NCBI GenBank assembly: GCA_041913505.1
Contig: JAYSFC010000002.1
Location: forward strand, 11,703 to 75,702
Direction: 5' to 3'
Origin: JAYSFC01 sp041913505
Lineage (GTDB): Bacteria; Pseudomonadota; Gammaproteobacteria; Burkholderiales; Burkholderiaceae_C
Length of the DNA: 64,000 nt
Below, in pieces: positions 43,397 to 52,546 of the stretch (its first letter is position 1; every line of letters begins with the position of its first letter). The position numbers and the translations under genes were made by a program. The notes beneath the pieces are model-generated. The model was not told where the DNA came from. It made no database searches and saw only the letters and a program-made list of their open reading frames with translations.

Positions 43397-43424
43397 CCGG
43401 GTGTGTGTGACCGATCAATGACGG
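43397..43424 (-). promoter_or_regulatory. Pho-box-like site and -10 upstream of the phosphatase pair
   Basis: On the minus strand CCGTCAT-TGAT-CGGTCAC (43407-43424): two CNGTCAY heptamers spaced by 4, as in the PhoB box CTGTCAT-N4-CTGTCAC. About 10 bases further comes AATAGT, matching the phoA geometry where the box replaces the -35. Confidence 0.65.
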
Positions 43425-43462
43425 TGTGGCGTGGATGATCCAGCCGGTCACCGAGCGGACAC

Positions 43463-43497
43463 AAAAAAAGCCGCAGTGGCTGATACCACTGCGGCTT
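43463..43497 (-). terminator. Terminator of the cytochrome c gene
   Basis: On the minus strand, 12-bp stem AAGCCGCAGTGG / CCACTGCGGCTT with a 6-base loop, then seven T residues in total. Confidence 0.88.
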
Positions 43498-43534
43498 GGG
43501 GACGGGCGGCGAAAGCCGACCTAAGCGCCCCTGG

Positions 43535-43840
43535 TCACTTGAGCGACAGAACCCAGGTGGCCAGCTTCTTGGCTTCCGCTTCGTTGACCTGGGCATTGGC
43601 GGGCATCGGAACCGGGCCCCACACGCCCGAGCCGCCCTTGATGATCTTGGTGGCGAGCTTGTCTACGGCATCCTTCTGGCCAGCGTACTTGGCTGCCACG
43701 TCCTTGTAGGCGGGGCCGACCAGCTTCTTGTCGATGGCATGGCAAGCCATGCAATTCTTGGATGTGGCCAAGGCCTGGTCCGCCATTGCGGGGGCTGCCA
43801 CCGACATTGCCATAGCGAGTGTGATCAGGGTACGGTTCAT
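43535..43840 (-). CDS. Small class I cytochrome c (c551/c8-like)
   Basis: 101 residues, signal peptide 1-20 (AMA-DQ). Heme attachment CMACH at 30-34, axial Met79 in GPVPMPAN. Periplasmic one-heme electron carrier, likely delivering electrons to a terminal oxidase, peroxidase or nitrite reductase. Single gene with its own terminator. Confidence 0.92.
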   Translation of the reverse strand: MNRTLITLAMAMSVAAPAMADQALATSKNCMACHAIDKKLVGPAYKDVAAKYAGQKDAVDKLATKIIKGGSGVWGPVPMPANAQVNEAEAKKLATWVLSLK

Positions 43841-43945
43841 CGCAGACTTTCCTGTGGTTGGGTTACATTATTCTCAATGAAATTTTAGTGGCGCGGGTTG
43901 ATTTGGCGCTACGAAATAACGCAAATTTCGCCGACGGAGGCTGTT

Positions 43946-44188
43946 ATGTACCTGCTGGGGTTGGCCCTTATCTTGACGGCCCTCAAATACCTGGAGATCG
44001 GGCCCGTCGCCACCTGGTCCTGGTGGTGGATTCTGCTTCCCTACGGCGTCACCGCGCTGTGGTGGGCCTGGGCCGACTCCACGGGCTATACCAAGCGCCG
44101 CGAAGTTGAAAAAACCGAGCAGCGCAAGCAGGATCGCATTAACAAGCATAAAGAGGCCTTGGGCATGCGTTCGCGCAAGCCGCGCTGA
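43946..44188 (+). CDS. Small Trp-rich membrane protein
   Basis: 80 residues: two hydrophobic segments (2-16 and 22-41) with many tryptophans (WSWWWILL, ALWWAWAD), then a charged tail (KRREVEKTEQRKQDR). Fits the small Trp-rich protein family of betaproteobacteria, function unknown. Start ATG 43946 is preceded by GGAGG at 43936-43940. Divergent from the cytochrome c gene across 105 bp. Confidence 0.8.
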   Translation: MYLLGLALILTALKYLEIGPVATWSWWWILLPYGVTALWWAWADSTGYTKRREVEKTEQRKQDRINKHKEALGMRSRKPR

Positions 44189-44205
44189 TCTTCATCCAGA
44201 AAAAT

Positions 44206-44239
44206 GGGCCCACGGACAGACAGTCCGCGGGCCCTTTTT
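44206..44239. terminator. Bidirectional terminator
   Basis: Stem GGGCCCACGGAC / GTCCGCGGGCCC (one mismatch) with loop AGACA, flanked by AAAAAT on the left and TTTTT on the right, between converging genes. Confidence 0.85.
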
Positions 44240-44270
44240 CATTAGGGCGCAGTCGGATGGCCCGGCCCGT

Positions 44271-45725
44271 TCAATCCACCATGCCGTCCATCAGCACTCC
44301 GCCACCCAGGGCCTGATAGAGCGCCACGGCATCCCCCAGCAGCGCGCCGCGTGCGGCGACGTGGGCGGCGCGCGCCTGTAGCCACGACTGCTCGGCGGCC
44401 AGAGCCGCGGGCTGGGCGCTGTACCCGTGCCGCAACTGCGCGCGGGTGAACTCCAGTGTCGATTGGGTGGCCTCTTCGCTCTCCTGTGCCATCCGCAGCG
44501 CCTTGGAGTCGGTGTCGAGCGCGTACAGCGCGTTGGCCACGTCCTGGAAGGCCGAGAGCACGGCGCCGCGGTACCTGGCTGCGGCGGCATCCAGTCCGGC
44601 CTCCGCCGCACGCTGGTGCGCCAGCAGCGTGCCGCCCGCGAACAGGGGCTGCAGCACATTGGCACCCAATGCCCAGGTGGTGTTGCCGGATGCGAACATG
44701 CTGGCAAAGCCCGTGGCCCCCCCTCCGAGGGCTGCGGTAATCGACAGCTGCGGCAACCGCGCGGCCTTGGCCACGCCGATGGCCGCGCTCGCCTGCTGCA
44801 CGTCGGTCTCGGCGGAGCGCACGTCGGGGCGCTGCTCCACGAGCGCCGAGGGCACGGCCCGCGGCAGCTCGGGCAGTGTGAACGCTGACAGGTGGGGCAC
44901 CGCGGGCGCCGCATCGGGCGTGCGGCCCGCGAGCGTGGCCAGCAGGTTGCGCGTCTGCTCCAACTGCTTGCGCAGCGGCGGCAGGGCTTGCTGCATCTGC
45001 ACCAGCAGCGTCTGCTGCGTGGCCACGTCGAGCCCGCTCGCATAGCCGTTGCGCTGCTGCAGCCGCATGTGGCGCAGCTGTTCCTGGGCGGCCGTGATGG
45101 CTTGCTCGATCAGGGAGCTCTGCTCTTCGAGCATCGCGGCCTGGAGCATGCCGCCCGCCACGTTGCTCGCAAGCGTGAGCCGCGCAGCCTGCAGCTGCAG
45201 CCGCTGGCTTTCCTCGGCCGCCTGCAGACCTTCAACCTGGCGGCGGTTGCTGCCGAAGAGGTCGGGCGTGTAGCTCACGCTAAGCTGCGCCGTGTGGTAG
45301 GTGTAGAGCGTCTCGCCGCTGTCGAGTGGTGACGACAGTGACTCACCCACGTTCTGGCGTGTGCGGTTGTAGCTGGCCTGGACCGTGGGGTAGAAGAAAC
45401 CGCGCTGGGCAATGACGTTCTGGCGCGCGGCGCGCAGCGTGGCGCTTGCTGCCTCGATGGTGGGGCTGCGCTCCAGGGCCTCCTGTACCAGGGCGTCGAG
45501 CTCGGGCGAACCGAAGGCCTTCCACCACGCACGCTGCACGGGCCCGGCGGTGCCGGCCGTGGCCAGCGGCTCGCGGGTGAGCACGGCCGGCGCGGGCACG
45601 GCGGGCCGTGCATAGTCGGGGCCCACGGCGCAGCCCGTGGCGGCCAGGGCGGATAGGCCCAGCAGGCCGAGGAACAGGCGCCTGTCTTGCGACGCCAGGG
45701 GCGCTTTCAGGTTATGCGTACGCAC
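44271..45725 (-). CDS. Outer-membrane efflux lipoprotein, NodT/OprM family
   Basis: 484 residues, TolC-like channel of a tripartite RND pump. Lipobox near ATGC-AVGPDY (the CAVGPDY start is typical), two repeated coiled-coil/beta halves. I choose GTG 45725 because GGGAGG lies 6 bases before it; ATG 45758 would be 47 bp inside the pump gene and lacks this. Overlaps the RND gene by 14 bp. Confidence 0.87.
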   Translation of the reverse strand: MRTHNLKAPLASQDRRLFLGLLGLSALAATGCAVGPDYARPAVPAPAVLTREPLATAGTAGPVQRAWWKAFGSPELDALVQEALERSPTIEAASATLRAARQNVIAQRGFFYPTVQASYNRTRQNVGESLSSPLDSGETLYTYHTAQLSVSYTPDLFGSNRRQVEGLQAAEESQRLQLQAARLTLASNVAGGMLQAAMLEEQSSLIEQAITAAQEQLRHMRLQQRNGYASGLDVATQQTLLVQMQQALPPLRKQLEQTRNLLATLAGRTPDAAPAVPHLSAFTLPELPRAVPSALVEQRPDVRSAETDVQQASAAIGVAKAARLPQLSITAALGGGATGFASMFASGNTTWALGANVLQPLFAGGTLLAHQRAAEAGLDAAAARYRGAVLSAFQDVANALYALDTDSKALRMAQESEEATQSTLEFTRAQLRHGYSAQPAALAAEQSWLQARAAHVAARGALLGDAVALYQALGGGVLMDGMVD

Positions 45726-48700
45726 GTTTGCCTCCCAGTCCTTCGCGCTTCTTCGCAAATTTCACCCGGCGCAACACTGCCAGGCGCAGTGCCGGCACCA
45801 CCAGCAGCAGGAACAGCGGGCCGATGAGCATGCCGCCTACCACCACGGTCGCCAGAGGGCGCTGCACCTCGCTGCCGATGCTGTGCGACATGGCCGCGGG
45901 CAGCAGGCCGATGCAGGCCGACAGCGCCGTCATGAGCAGCGGCCGCATCCGGCTGCGGTAGGCCTCTTCCATGGCCTGCAGGTGGTCGTAACCGCGTGCG
46001 CGCAGGTCCTTGAAATAGCCGAGGATCAGAATCCCGTCCATGACCGAAACGCCCAGCAGCGAGATGAAGCCGATGACGGCCGAAATGCTCAGCACCTGGC
46101 CCGTGAGGTACAGCGCCAGGATGCCGCCGAACACCGTGAACGGCACCGATGCGAGCGTGAGCAGGCAGTAGATGAAGTTGTTGAACAGCGCATAGAGCAG
46201 CGCGAGCACGAGGATCACGGCCACGGGGATCGCGATCATCATGCGCGCCTTGGCCTGCTGCAGCGCTTCGAACTCACCCGCGTAGATGATGCGATAGCCC
46301 TGAGGCAGGCTGATCTGCTGCGCCACGCGGCGCTGCACCTCGGAAACGGTGCTGCCCAGGTCGCGGTTGCGCGCGCTGAACTTGATCGGGATGTAGCGCT
46401 CGTTGCTCTCGCGGTAGATGTAGGTCGCGCCCGTGTCGAGCGAGATCGTTGCCACGTCCGCCAGTGGAATGTACGAGGTATTGCCTCCCGACGTGGTGTA
46501 TCCCACGCGCAGCGCGCGCACGGCCTCGGGCGTGGCGCGGTCGCCCTGCTTGAAGCGCACTGTCAGGGCGAAGCGCCGGTCGCCCTCGAGCACCGTCGTG
46601 GCCTCGACGCCTGCGAGCGCCGCCTGGATAGCGTTGGCCACGTCGCCCGTGTTGAGTCCGTAGCGCGCGGCGCGCGCGCGGTCGATCTGGATGTTCATGT
46701 TGGGCTGACCCAGGATGTGGAACACCCCGAGGTCGGCCACGCCGTCAATGTGCGACATCACCTCCTGGACCTGGGCGGCCAGCTTTTCCAGCGTGGCGAG
46801 GTCGGGGCCGATGATCTTCACCGAGTTCGCGCCTTTCACCCCCGATAGGCCCTCCTGCACGTTGTCCTGGATGTACTGCGAGAAGTTGAACGTCACGCCG
46901 GGGAACTCGGCCTCGAAGCGAGCCTGCAGCTCGCGCACCAGCCGCTCCTTGGTCATGCCGGGGCGCCATTTCTCGAAGGGTTGCAGCGGCGCGAACAGCT
47001 CCACGTTGTTGAAGCCCGAGGCATCGCTGCCGTCGTCGGGGCGGCCGTGCTGCGAGACCACGGTGATGATCTCGGGGTACTCCTTGATCATCTGCCGCAT
47101 GCGGTTGGCCTTGTCGCGGCCCGCCTCGAGCGAGATCGTGGGCGGCATGGAAGCGCGGATCCAGAGGTTGCCTTCCTCGAGCGCGGGCAGGAACTCGCTG
47201 CCCAGGTGGCTGGCCATGAAGCCGCCAGCCACCAGCGCGGCCAGGCCCATCACCAGCACGGCGCGCGTGTGGTGCAGCACCCAGTGCAGGGCAGGGCGGT
47301 AGGCGTTCTGGATCGCGTGGACGATGAAGGTCTCCTTCTCCTGCACCTTGGCCGGCAGCAGGTAGCTGGCCAGCACGGGTGTGACGGTGAAGGTGGCGAT
47401 CAGCGCGCCCGCAAGCGCGTAGCCGTAGGTGCGGGCCATGGGTCCGAAGATCTGGCCTTCCACCCCCTGCATCGCGAACAGCGGCGTGAATGCGGCGATG
47501 GTGATGAAGGTCGAGAACAGCACCGAGCTGTCGACCTGCGAGGCGCTCAGGTAGATCATGCGCAGGCGCGAGGTCCAGCCGTTGCCGGGCTGGGTGCGCG
47601 CGCCGTCGGGCCCCTGGGCCATTGCCCGCAGCAGCGAGGCTCGTATCGGCGTGGGCCGCTGGAAGTTGCGAAAGACGTTCTCCACCAGGATCACCGCCGC
47701 GTCCACGATGATGCCGAAGTCCACCGCCCCCAGCGAGAGCAGGTTGGCCGACTCGCCCGTGAGCACCAGCATCATGATGCTGAAGAACAGCGCGAACGGG
47801 ATGTTCACGCTCACGATCACCGCGCTGCGCAAGTCGCCCAGGAACACCCACTGGATGAAGAACACCAGCAGGCAGCCGAAGATGAGGTTGTGCAGCACCG
47901 TGTGCGTGGTCACGCCCACGAGCACCGCACGGTCGTAATAGGGGTCGAGCTTGACGCCCTCGGGCAGCGAGCCATCGGAGTTGATCTTCTCCACCGCCGC
48001 CTTCACGCGCTCGATCACGTCGCTGGTGTGCAGGGTGCGGTTCATGATGACGACGCCCGTGACCACGTCGTTGTGCAGGTCGCGGCCGGCCTCGCCCAGG
48101 CGCGGCACGGTGCCCTCGACGATGCGTGCTACGTCCCTGACCTGCGTGGGCAGGCCGTTTTTCTGGCCAACCACGATGTTGGCGATGTCGTCCACATCGC
48201 GCACCAACCCCAGGCCGCGGATGTTGACCGACTGGTCGCCCACGCTGATCGCGCGCCCGCCCACGTTGAGGTTCGCGTTGCCGATCGCCTGGATCAGGCT
48301 CTGCAGCGTCACGCCGTGGGCCTCAAGCTGCTTGGGGTCGGCCTCGACGTGGTATTCCTTGGTTGTTCCGCCCCAGGTCACCACCTGCACCACGCCGGGC
48401 ACGGTGAGCAGCCGGCGCTGGATCACCCAGTCCTGCAGCGTGCGCAGATCGGTGAGGCTGTAGGTCGACGGGGCCTTGACCTGGTAGCGCAAAATTTCAC
48501 CGACCAGGCTCGAGGCCTGGATCTGCGGCTGAACGCCGTTAGGCAGGTTCACGTTGGCCTGGAGGTTGTTGGCAACCTGGGTCAGCGCGAAGTAGTAGTC
48601 CGTGCCGTACTTGAAAGTCACGCGCACGAAGGACAGTCCGTAGAACGAAGTCGAACGGATGTTCTCCACGCCGGGTGTCGTCGCCAGGCCAATTTCCATG

Positions 48701-48903
48701 GGGCGCGTGTAGTAGCGCTCCATTTCTTCGGCCGACATGCCGGGGGCCTGGGCCGTGATCTCGAGGATGACCGGCGCGGGGTTGGGATAGGCTTCTACGT
48801 TGAGCTTGGAGAAGGCCAGCAGGCCCAGGCCGAGGAAGGCCAGCAGGCTCAACAAAATGATGGGCCTGCGCGAGAGCACAAAGGCCAGCAGGGGACGAAA
48901 CAC
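45712..48903 (-). CDS. RND efflux pump, heavy-metal (HME/CzcA-CusA) type
   Basis: 1063-residue inner-membrane proton antiporter with 12 helices and two large periplasmic loops. The helix-4 motif DFGIIVDAAVILVEN retains the two Asp and one Glu that mark HME pumps. The N-terminus (SKLNVEAYPNPAPV) is also HME-like. Metal versus organic substrate cannot be decided; no Met-rich cytoplasmic or periplasmic metallochaperone is nearby. Middle gene of adaptor-pump-channel. Confidence 0.87.
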   Translation of the reverse strand: MFRPLLAFVLSRRPIILLSLLAFLGLGLLAFSKLNVEAYPNPAPVILEITAQAPGMSAEEMERYYTRPMEIGLATTPGVENIRSTSFYGLSFVRVTFKYGTDYYFALTQVANNLQANVNLPNGVQPQIQASSLVGEILRYQVKAPSTYSLTDLRTLQDWVIQRRLLTVPGVVQVVTWGGTTKEYHVEADPKQLEAHGVTLQSLIQAIGNANLNVGGRAISVGDQSVNIRGLGLVRDVDDIANIVVGQKNGLPTQVRDVARIVEGTVPRLGEAGRDLHNDVVTGVVIMNRTLHTSDVIERVKAAVEKINSDGSLPEGVKLDPYYDRAVLVGVTTHTVLHNLIFGCLLVFFIQWVFLGDLRSAVIVSVNIPFALFFSIMMLVLTGESANLLSLGAVDFGIIVDAAVILVENVFRNFQRPTPIRASLLRAMAQGPDGARTQPGNGWTSRLRMIYLSASQVDSSVLFSTFITIAAFTPLFAMQGVEGQIFGPMARTYGYALAGALIATFTVTPVLASYLLPAKVQEKETFIVHAIQNAYRPALHWVLHHTRAVLVMGLAALVAGGFMASHLGSEFLPALEEGNLWIRASMPPTISLEAGRDKANRMRQMIKEYPEIITVVSQHGRPDDGSDASGFNNVELFAPLQPFEKWRPGMTKERLVRELQARFEAEFPGVTFNFSQYIQDNVQEGLSGVKGANSVKIIGPDLATLEKLAAQVQEVMSHIDGVADLGVFHILGQPNMNIQIDRARAARYGLNTGDVANAIQAALAGVEATTVLEGDRRFALTVRFKQGDRATPEAVRALRVGYTTSGGNTSYIPLADVATISLDTGATYIYRESNERYIPIKFSARNRDLGSTVSEVQRRVAQQISLPQGYRIIYAGEFEALQQAKARMMIAIPVAVILVLALLYALFNNFIYCLLTLASVPFTVFGGILALYLTGQVLSISAVIGFISLLGVSVMDGILILGYFKDLRARGYDHLQAMEEAYRSRMRPLLMTALSACIGLLPAAMSHSIGSEVQRPLATVVVGGMLIGPLFLLLVVPALRLAVLRRVKFAKKREGLGGKRAYA

Positions 48904-48930
48904 GGGTATCTCCTTGGGGCAGAGCGGCGC

Positions 48931-50163
48931 TTACTGCGCTTCGGTTTCGTAGAGGCTGCTGAGGAACAGTGCGTTGTGGCGCGCGATGCGCTCGCTGCTG
49001 GACAGCCCTTCGATGATCTGCACGAGCCCATCTGCGGTTTGTCCGCGCTTGACCTGGCGGCGCATGAAGCGTGGCCCGCGGTCATCGCTTTCCGAGGCAA
49101 CCCACACCACGTCCGCGCCATTGCCCTCGCGCACTACGGCCTCTGCCGGGACGGCCACGGAGGTTTGTGGTGCCGCCACGGTGATGCTGAAATCGGCCGT
49201 CATCTGCGGGCGCAGTTCGCGCTGCGGGTCGGCCACCTCGGCGCGCACCACGAAGCGCCGGCTGTCGGCGTCGATGCTGTCGCCCACATAGGAGACCTTG
49301 CCTGAGAACACCTTGCCCGGCCAAGCCTGCACACGCACCTGGACCGGCTGGCCCACGCGGTAGTAGCTGAATTCCGACTCCGGTACGTTGGCCACCATCC
49401 ACAGCGTGCGCAGGTCCGACACCGTGACTGGCGCGGGGTCGCCGCCGGGCTGCACCAGCAGGCCGGGTTGTGCGGCGCGCGCCGTGACGCGGCCGGCGAT
49501 GGGGCTCTTCACAGCCACCTCCTTGCCTACCTGGCGATCGCGTTCGATGCGGGCGATGTCCTCATCGCTGAGCTCGAACAGGCGCAGGCCCTGCCGTGCT
49601 GCGTCGTAGGCGGCCTGTGCCGTCTGCTGGTCGGTCTGCGCCTGCTGCAGTTCCTTTTGCGGAATGCTGCTTTCCTGGGCCAGGGCGGTGGCGCGGCGCA
49701 GCGTCTCGTTGGCCGAGCGCAGCGTGGCGGCAGTCGAGATCAGCGTGGACGCGGCCTGCGCCCGCTCGGGCACCGACACGGTGTAGAGCGTCTGGCCCGC
49801 CTTCACCTCATCGCCCGCCTTGACCAGCACCTGCGCGATGCGGCCCTGCTGGGCTGAGTACACGCGCGTGGTGCGATCCTGGTTGAAGTCGATGATGCCG
49901 ATGGTGCGGCGCAGGTTCTCGAACTGGTGCTCCTGCGGGGTGCCTACGTCGAGTGCCGGGGCCTGGGCGGGCGCGACGCGCACCATGTCGGCCTGCACCT
50001 TGCCAGCTACCGAGGCGGGCTCGCTGTCTTCGCCGGCCTTCGCGTTGCGCGCGCCGATGGCCCATACGCCGCCAGCCACGGCGACGAAAGCGGCGGCCAC
50101 GGCCACCCAGAGGAGGGCGCGCGGACGAGGTGGCGCCGATGAAGAATGTTGTGTAGCAGCCAT
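48931..50163 (-). CDS. RND efflux periplasmic adaptor (membrane fusion protein)
   Basis: 410 residues from ATG 50163 (MAATQHSSS); a longer GTG start at 50208 is possible. N-terminal membrane anchor (about 17-37), then barrel-sandwich and hairpin domains (ATLRSANETLRRATALAQ...) as in CusB/CzcB. No His/Met-rich N-terminal metal-binding tail is visible. 27 bp before the pump gene. Confidence 0.86.
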   Translation of the reverse strand: MAATQHSSSAPPRPRALLWVAVAAAFVAVAGGVWAIGARNAKAGEDSEPASVAGKVQADMVRVAPAQAPALDVGTPQEHQFENLRRTIGIIDFNQDRTTRVYSAQQGRIAQVLVKAGDEVKAGQTLYTVSVPERAQAASTLISTAATLRSANETLRRATALAQESSIPQKELQQAQTDQQTAQAAYDAARQGLRLFELSDEDIARIERDRQVGKEVAVKSPIAGRVTARAAQPGLLVQPGGDPAPVTVSDLRTLWMVANVPESEFSYYRVGQPVQVRVQAWPGKVFSGKVSYVGDSIDADSRRFVVRAEVADPQRELRPQMTADFSITVAAPQTSVAVPAEAVVREGNGADVVWVASESDDRGPRFMRRQVKRGQTADGLVQIIEGLSSSERIARHNALFLSSLYETEAQ

Positions 50164-50247
50164 ACGACCACGTTCCTTGAGAATTGCACGCACGGGCATC
50201 TTTCCCACGATGCCTGTCAGGTGGGCGCAGTCTAGGAAGGGGAAGCT

Positions 50248-51705
50248 TTACGTTGGCTTTATGTCGTGGGCCGCGGCCTGCGGCAGGTCGATATCGATGC
50301 AGGTGCCGCTTCCGTTCGGCCCCACGCGCACGGCCAGATGGCCGCCCATGCGCTCGACCACGCGCTGCGCGATCGACAGGCCCAGGCCCGAACCTTCGGG
50401 TTGGCCGTGCTCGCCGCGCCAGAAGGGCAGCAGCATCTGGGTGCGCGTGGAGGCATCGAGTGCGGGGCCGTCGTCGCATACACGGATGCGAACGCGGCCG
50501 TCCCGGGGGGTCACATCCGCCGTGATGTGCGGGCCGCCGTAGCGCAGTGCGTTGTCGATGAGGTTGGAAACCACCTCGCCCAGCAGGGTGGGCGAACCGC
50601 GCACATCGCACCCACCTTGCGCCAGGGGCTGCGTGGGTGGCTGCAGTGTCTTGCCGGCGGCCGTGGCGGGCCCTTGCCAGCGTTGCGTGGCCTGCGCGGC
50701 CACGGCGGCGGCGTCGAACACCTGGTCCTCGACCACCGTCTCCTCCTCGGCCCGCGCGTAGGCCAGCAACTGGCGCACCATGCGTGCGCCGCGCGCGGCC
50801 ACTTCGTCGAGCTGGGCCAGAACCTCGCCGTCCATGGGCTGCTTGGGATCGGCGCGCTGGATGCGCCGCATGTCGCCCACGAGCAGGCGGATGCCGGCCA
50901 TGGGGGTCTGCAACTGGTGCGCCGCGTCGGCGATGAAGCGGCGCTGCTCGTCGACCGAGGCCTTGAGCCGCAGCAGCAGCGCATTGGTGTGCTGCACCAG
51001 CTCCCGCAGTTCCTCGGGCACCTCCTCCACGGCCAGCGGCGACAGATCGTTCTCGCCATGCTGGACCACCAGCGCGCTGATGCGCCGCGTGGGCGCCAGC
51101 CCGTGGCGGATGCCGTAGTAGAACAGCGGAATGATCACGAAGCCGGCCAGTCCCGCGGGCAGGAAGATGGCCAGGGCGATCTCGTTGGAGACCTGCTGGC
51201 GCTTGGCCTTGGATTCGGCCACCACCACCCAGACGGACTCGTCGCCCGCGGCGGGCTGCATGCGCAGCGCCACGGCGCGCAGCATCAGGCCGCCTTCGGC
51301 GTAGTGGTTGAAGAACAGCGGCTTGCCGGGGGGCAGGGGCGTATCGGCGAGCGGTGGAGGCAGCACGAGGTCGCCTACCAGCTTGCGGCCCGTCGCGGTG
51401 CGCACCGTGTAATGGCTGCGCGAAAGCGAGTCGAACACGAGCGAGTCGGCCGTCTCGCGGCTTGCGACGAACCATGCCTCGCCGTTGTGCCAGCGCAGTT
51501 GCGCCGCAAGTGCGTGGGCGTCGTCGGCGAGCAGGCGGTCGAAGGACTGGTCCGTGGTGCGCCCCGCGAACCAGTAGGCTGCGCCCGTGGCCACGACGGC
51601 GAAGGCCACCCAGAGCCCCACGAGCGGCATCAGCAACTGGCGCCACAGGCTGGCGCGCAGCCAGCGCGGAGCGGGCGGGGCACCAGGCTCTGCTGCCGCG
51701 CTCAC
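50248..51705 (-). CDS. Sensor histidine kinase, TctE-like
   Basis: 485 residues. Membrane helices near 22-46 and 175-198 flank a periplasmic 2CSK_N-type domain (about 50-165), followed by the dimerisation domain with His263 in FIADAAHQLQTPMAG and an ATPase domain with N-box NLIDNALRYGG and GSGLGLSI. GTG start 51705 overlaps the regulator stop as GTGA, preceded by GGAGG. Signals to the regulator encoded just upstream. Confidence 0.88.
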   Translation of the reverse strand: MSAAAEPGAPPAPRWLRASLWRQLLMPLVGLWVAFAVVATGAAYWFAGRTTDQSFDRLLADDAHALAAQLRWHNGEAWFVASRETADSLVFDSLSRSHYTVRTATGRKLVGDLVLPPPLADTPLPPGKPLFFNHYAEGGLMLRAVALRMQPAAGDESVWVVVAESKAKRQQVSNEIALAIFLPAGLAGFVIIPLFYYGIRHGLAPTRRISALVVQHGENDLSPLAVEEVPEELRELVQHTNALLLRLKASVDEQRRFIADAAHQLQTPMAGIRLLVGDMRRIQRADPKQPMDGEVLAQLDEVAARGARMVRQLLAYARAEEETVVEDQVFDAAAVAAQATQRWQGPATAAGKTLQPPTQPLAQGGCDVRGSPTLLGEVVSNLIDNALRYGGPHITADVTPRDGRVRIRVCDDGPALDASTRTQMLLPFWRGEHGQPEGSGLGLSIAQRVVERMGGHLAVRVGPNGSGTCIDIDLPQAAAHDIKPT

Positions 51706-52367
51706 TGCACCTCCAGCACATAGCCCACGCCGCGCAGGGTGAGGATGTTGACCCCCGCACCCGCGAGCTTGCGCCGCAGCTTGAGGATGTAGATCTCCAC
51801 GGCGTTGGCGCTGAAATTCGATTCCCAGCTCGACATGGCCGAGATGATGCGGCTCTTGGGCACGGCCGTACCCGGCGAGGCCATGAGCAGCTCCACGAGC
51901 GCTGCCTCGCGCGGACTCAACTGCAGGCGTTCTTCGCCGCGGCGCAGTTCGCGTGTGTCGGTGTTGAAACTGAGGGCGCCGGCTACGAGCAGGTTGCTGC
52001 TGCTGCCGCGGCGGCGGCGCGCGATGGCGCGCAGCCGCGCCACGAGCTCCTCGGGCTCGAAGGGTTTGGCGAGATAGTCGTCGGCTCCCTCGTTGAGCCC
52101 GCGCAGCCGGTTCTGGAGGCCGTCGCTGGCGGTCAGGATGATGACGGCCAGGTCCTTGCCCTGGGCGCGCCACTGGCGCAGCACCTCAAGGCCGGCGCGG
52201 CGCGGCAGCCCCAGGTCGAGCACGGCCGCGTCGTAGTGCTCGGTGGCCGTGGCCGTGAGCGCGAATTCGCCGTCGGTGACGGCATCGACCTGCCAGCCCT
52301 CGGCCTGCAGCATGCGGCTGAGCCCCAGGCGCAGGGCGGGATCATCCTCAACGACGAGCACACGCAT
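51702..52367 (-). CDS. Response regulator, OmpR/PhoB family (TctD-like)
   Basis: 221 residues. Receiver domain with Asp51 as phosphorylation site and LAKPF around residue 100; winged-helix DNA-binding domain from about 128 with AVEIYILKLRRKL. First gene of a five-gene run ending in the efflux channel, hence a likely local activator of the pump genes. Divergent from ilvD across 179 bp. Confidence 0.9.
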   Translation of the reverse strand: MRVLVVEDDPALRLGLSRMLQAEGWQVDAVTDGEFALTATATEHYDAAVLDLGLPRRAGLEVLRQWRAQGKDLAVIILTASDGLQNRLRGLNEGADDYLAKPFEPEELVARLRAIARRRRGSSSNLLVAGALSFNTDTRELRRGEERLQLSPREAALVELLMASPGTAVPKSRIISAMSSWESNFSANAVEIYILKLRRKLAGAGVNILTLRGVGYVLEVQ

Positions 52368-52410
52368 CGGCGGGGGTTCTTTTCAGGGTGGTAGGGGCTT
52401 GGGGCGGCCA

Positions 52411-52440
52411 TTCGCAAGGGGCGAGAGGGTACGACATAAT
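52411..52440 (+). promoter_or_regulatory. Possible ilvD promoter
   Basis: TTCGCA (52411-52416), 18-bp spacer, CATAAT (52435-52440). Weak match; would give a leader of about 100 bases before ilvD. Confidence 0.35.
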
Positions 52441-52546
52441 GGGGCGGTTTGTCCATGGCGGTGCTCATGAGGTTTCCGCTGCGGCGCGCGCCGGCCCCCA
52501 CGCGCACGGGCCCGATTTCTTCGAGACATTCTTTCCCGCAAACACG

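Noticed and set aside
43898..43945. Upstream start of the Trp-rich protein
   Set aside because: ATG 43946 has a GGAGG at the right distance and begins the membrane helix; the upstream part is not family-like.
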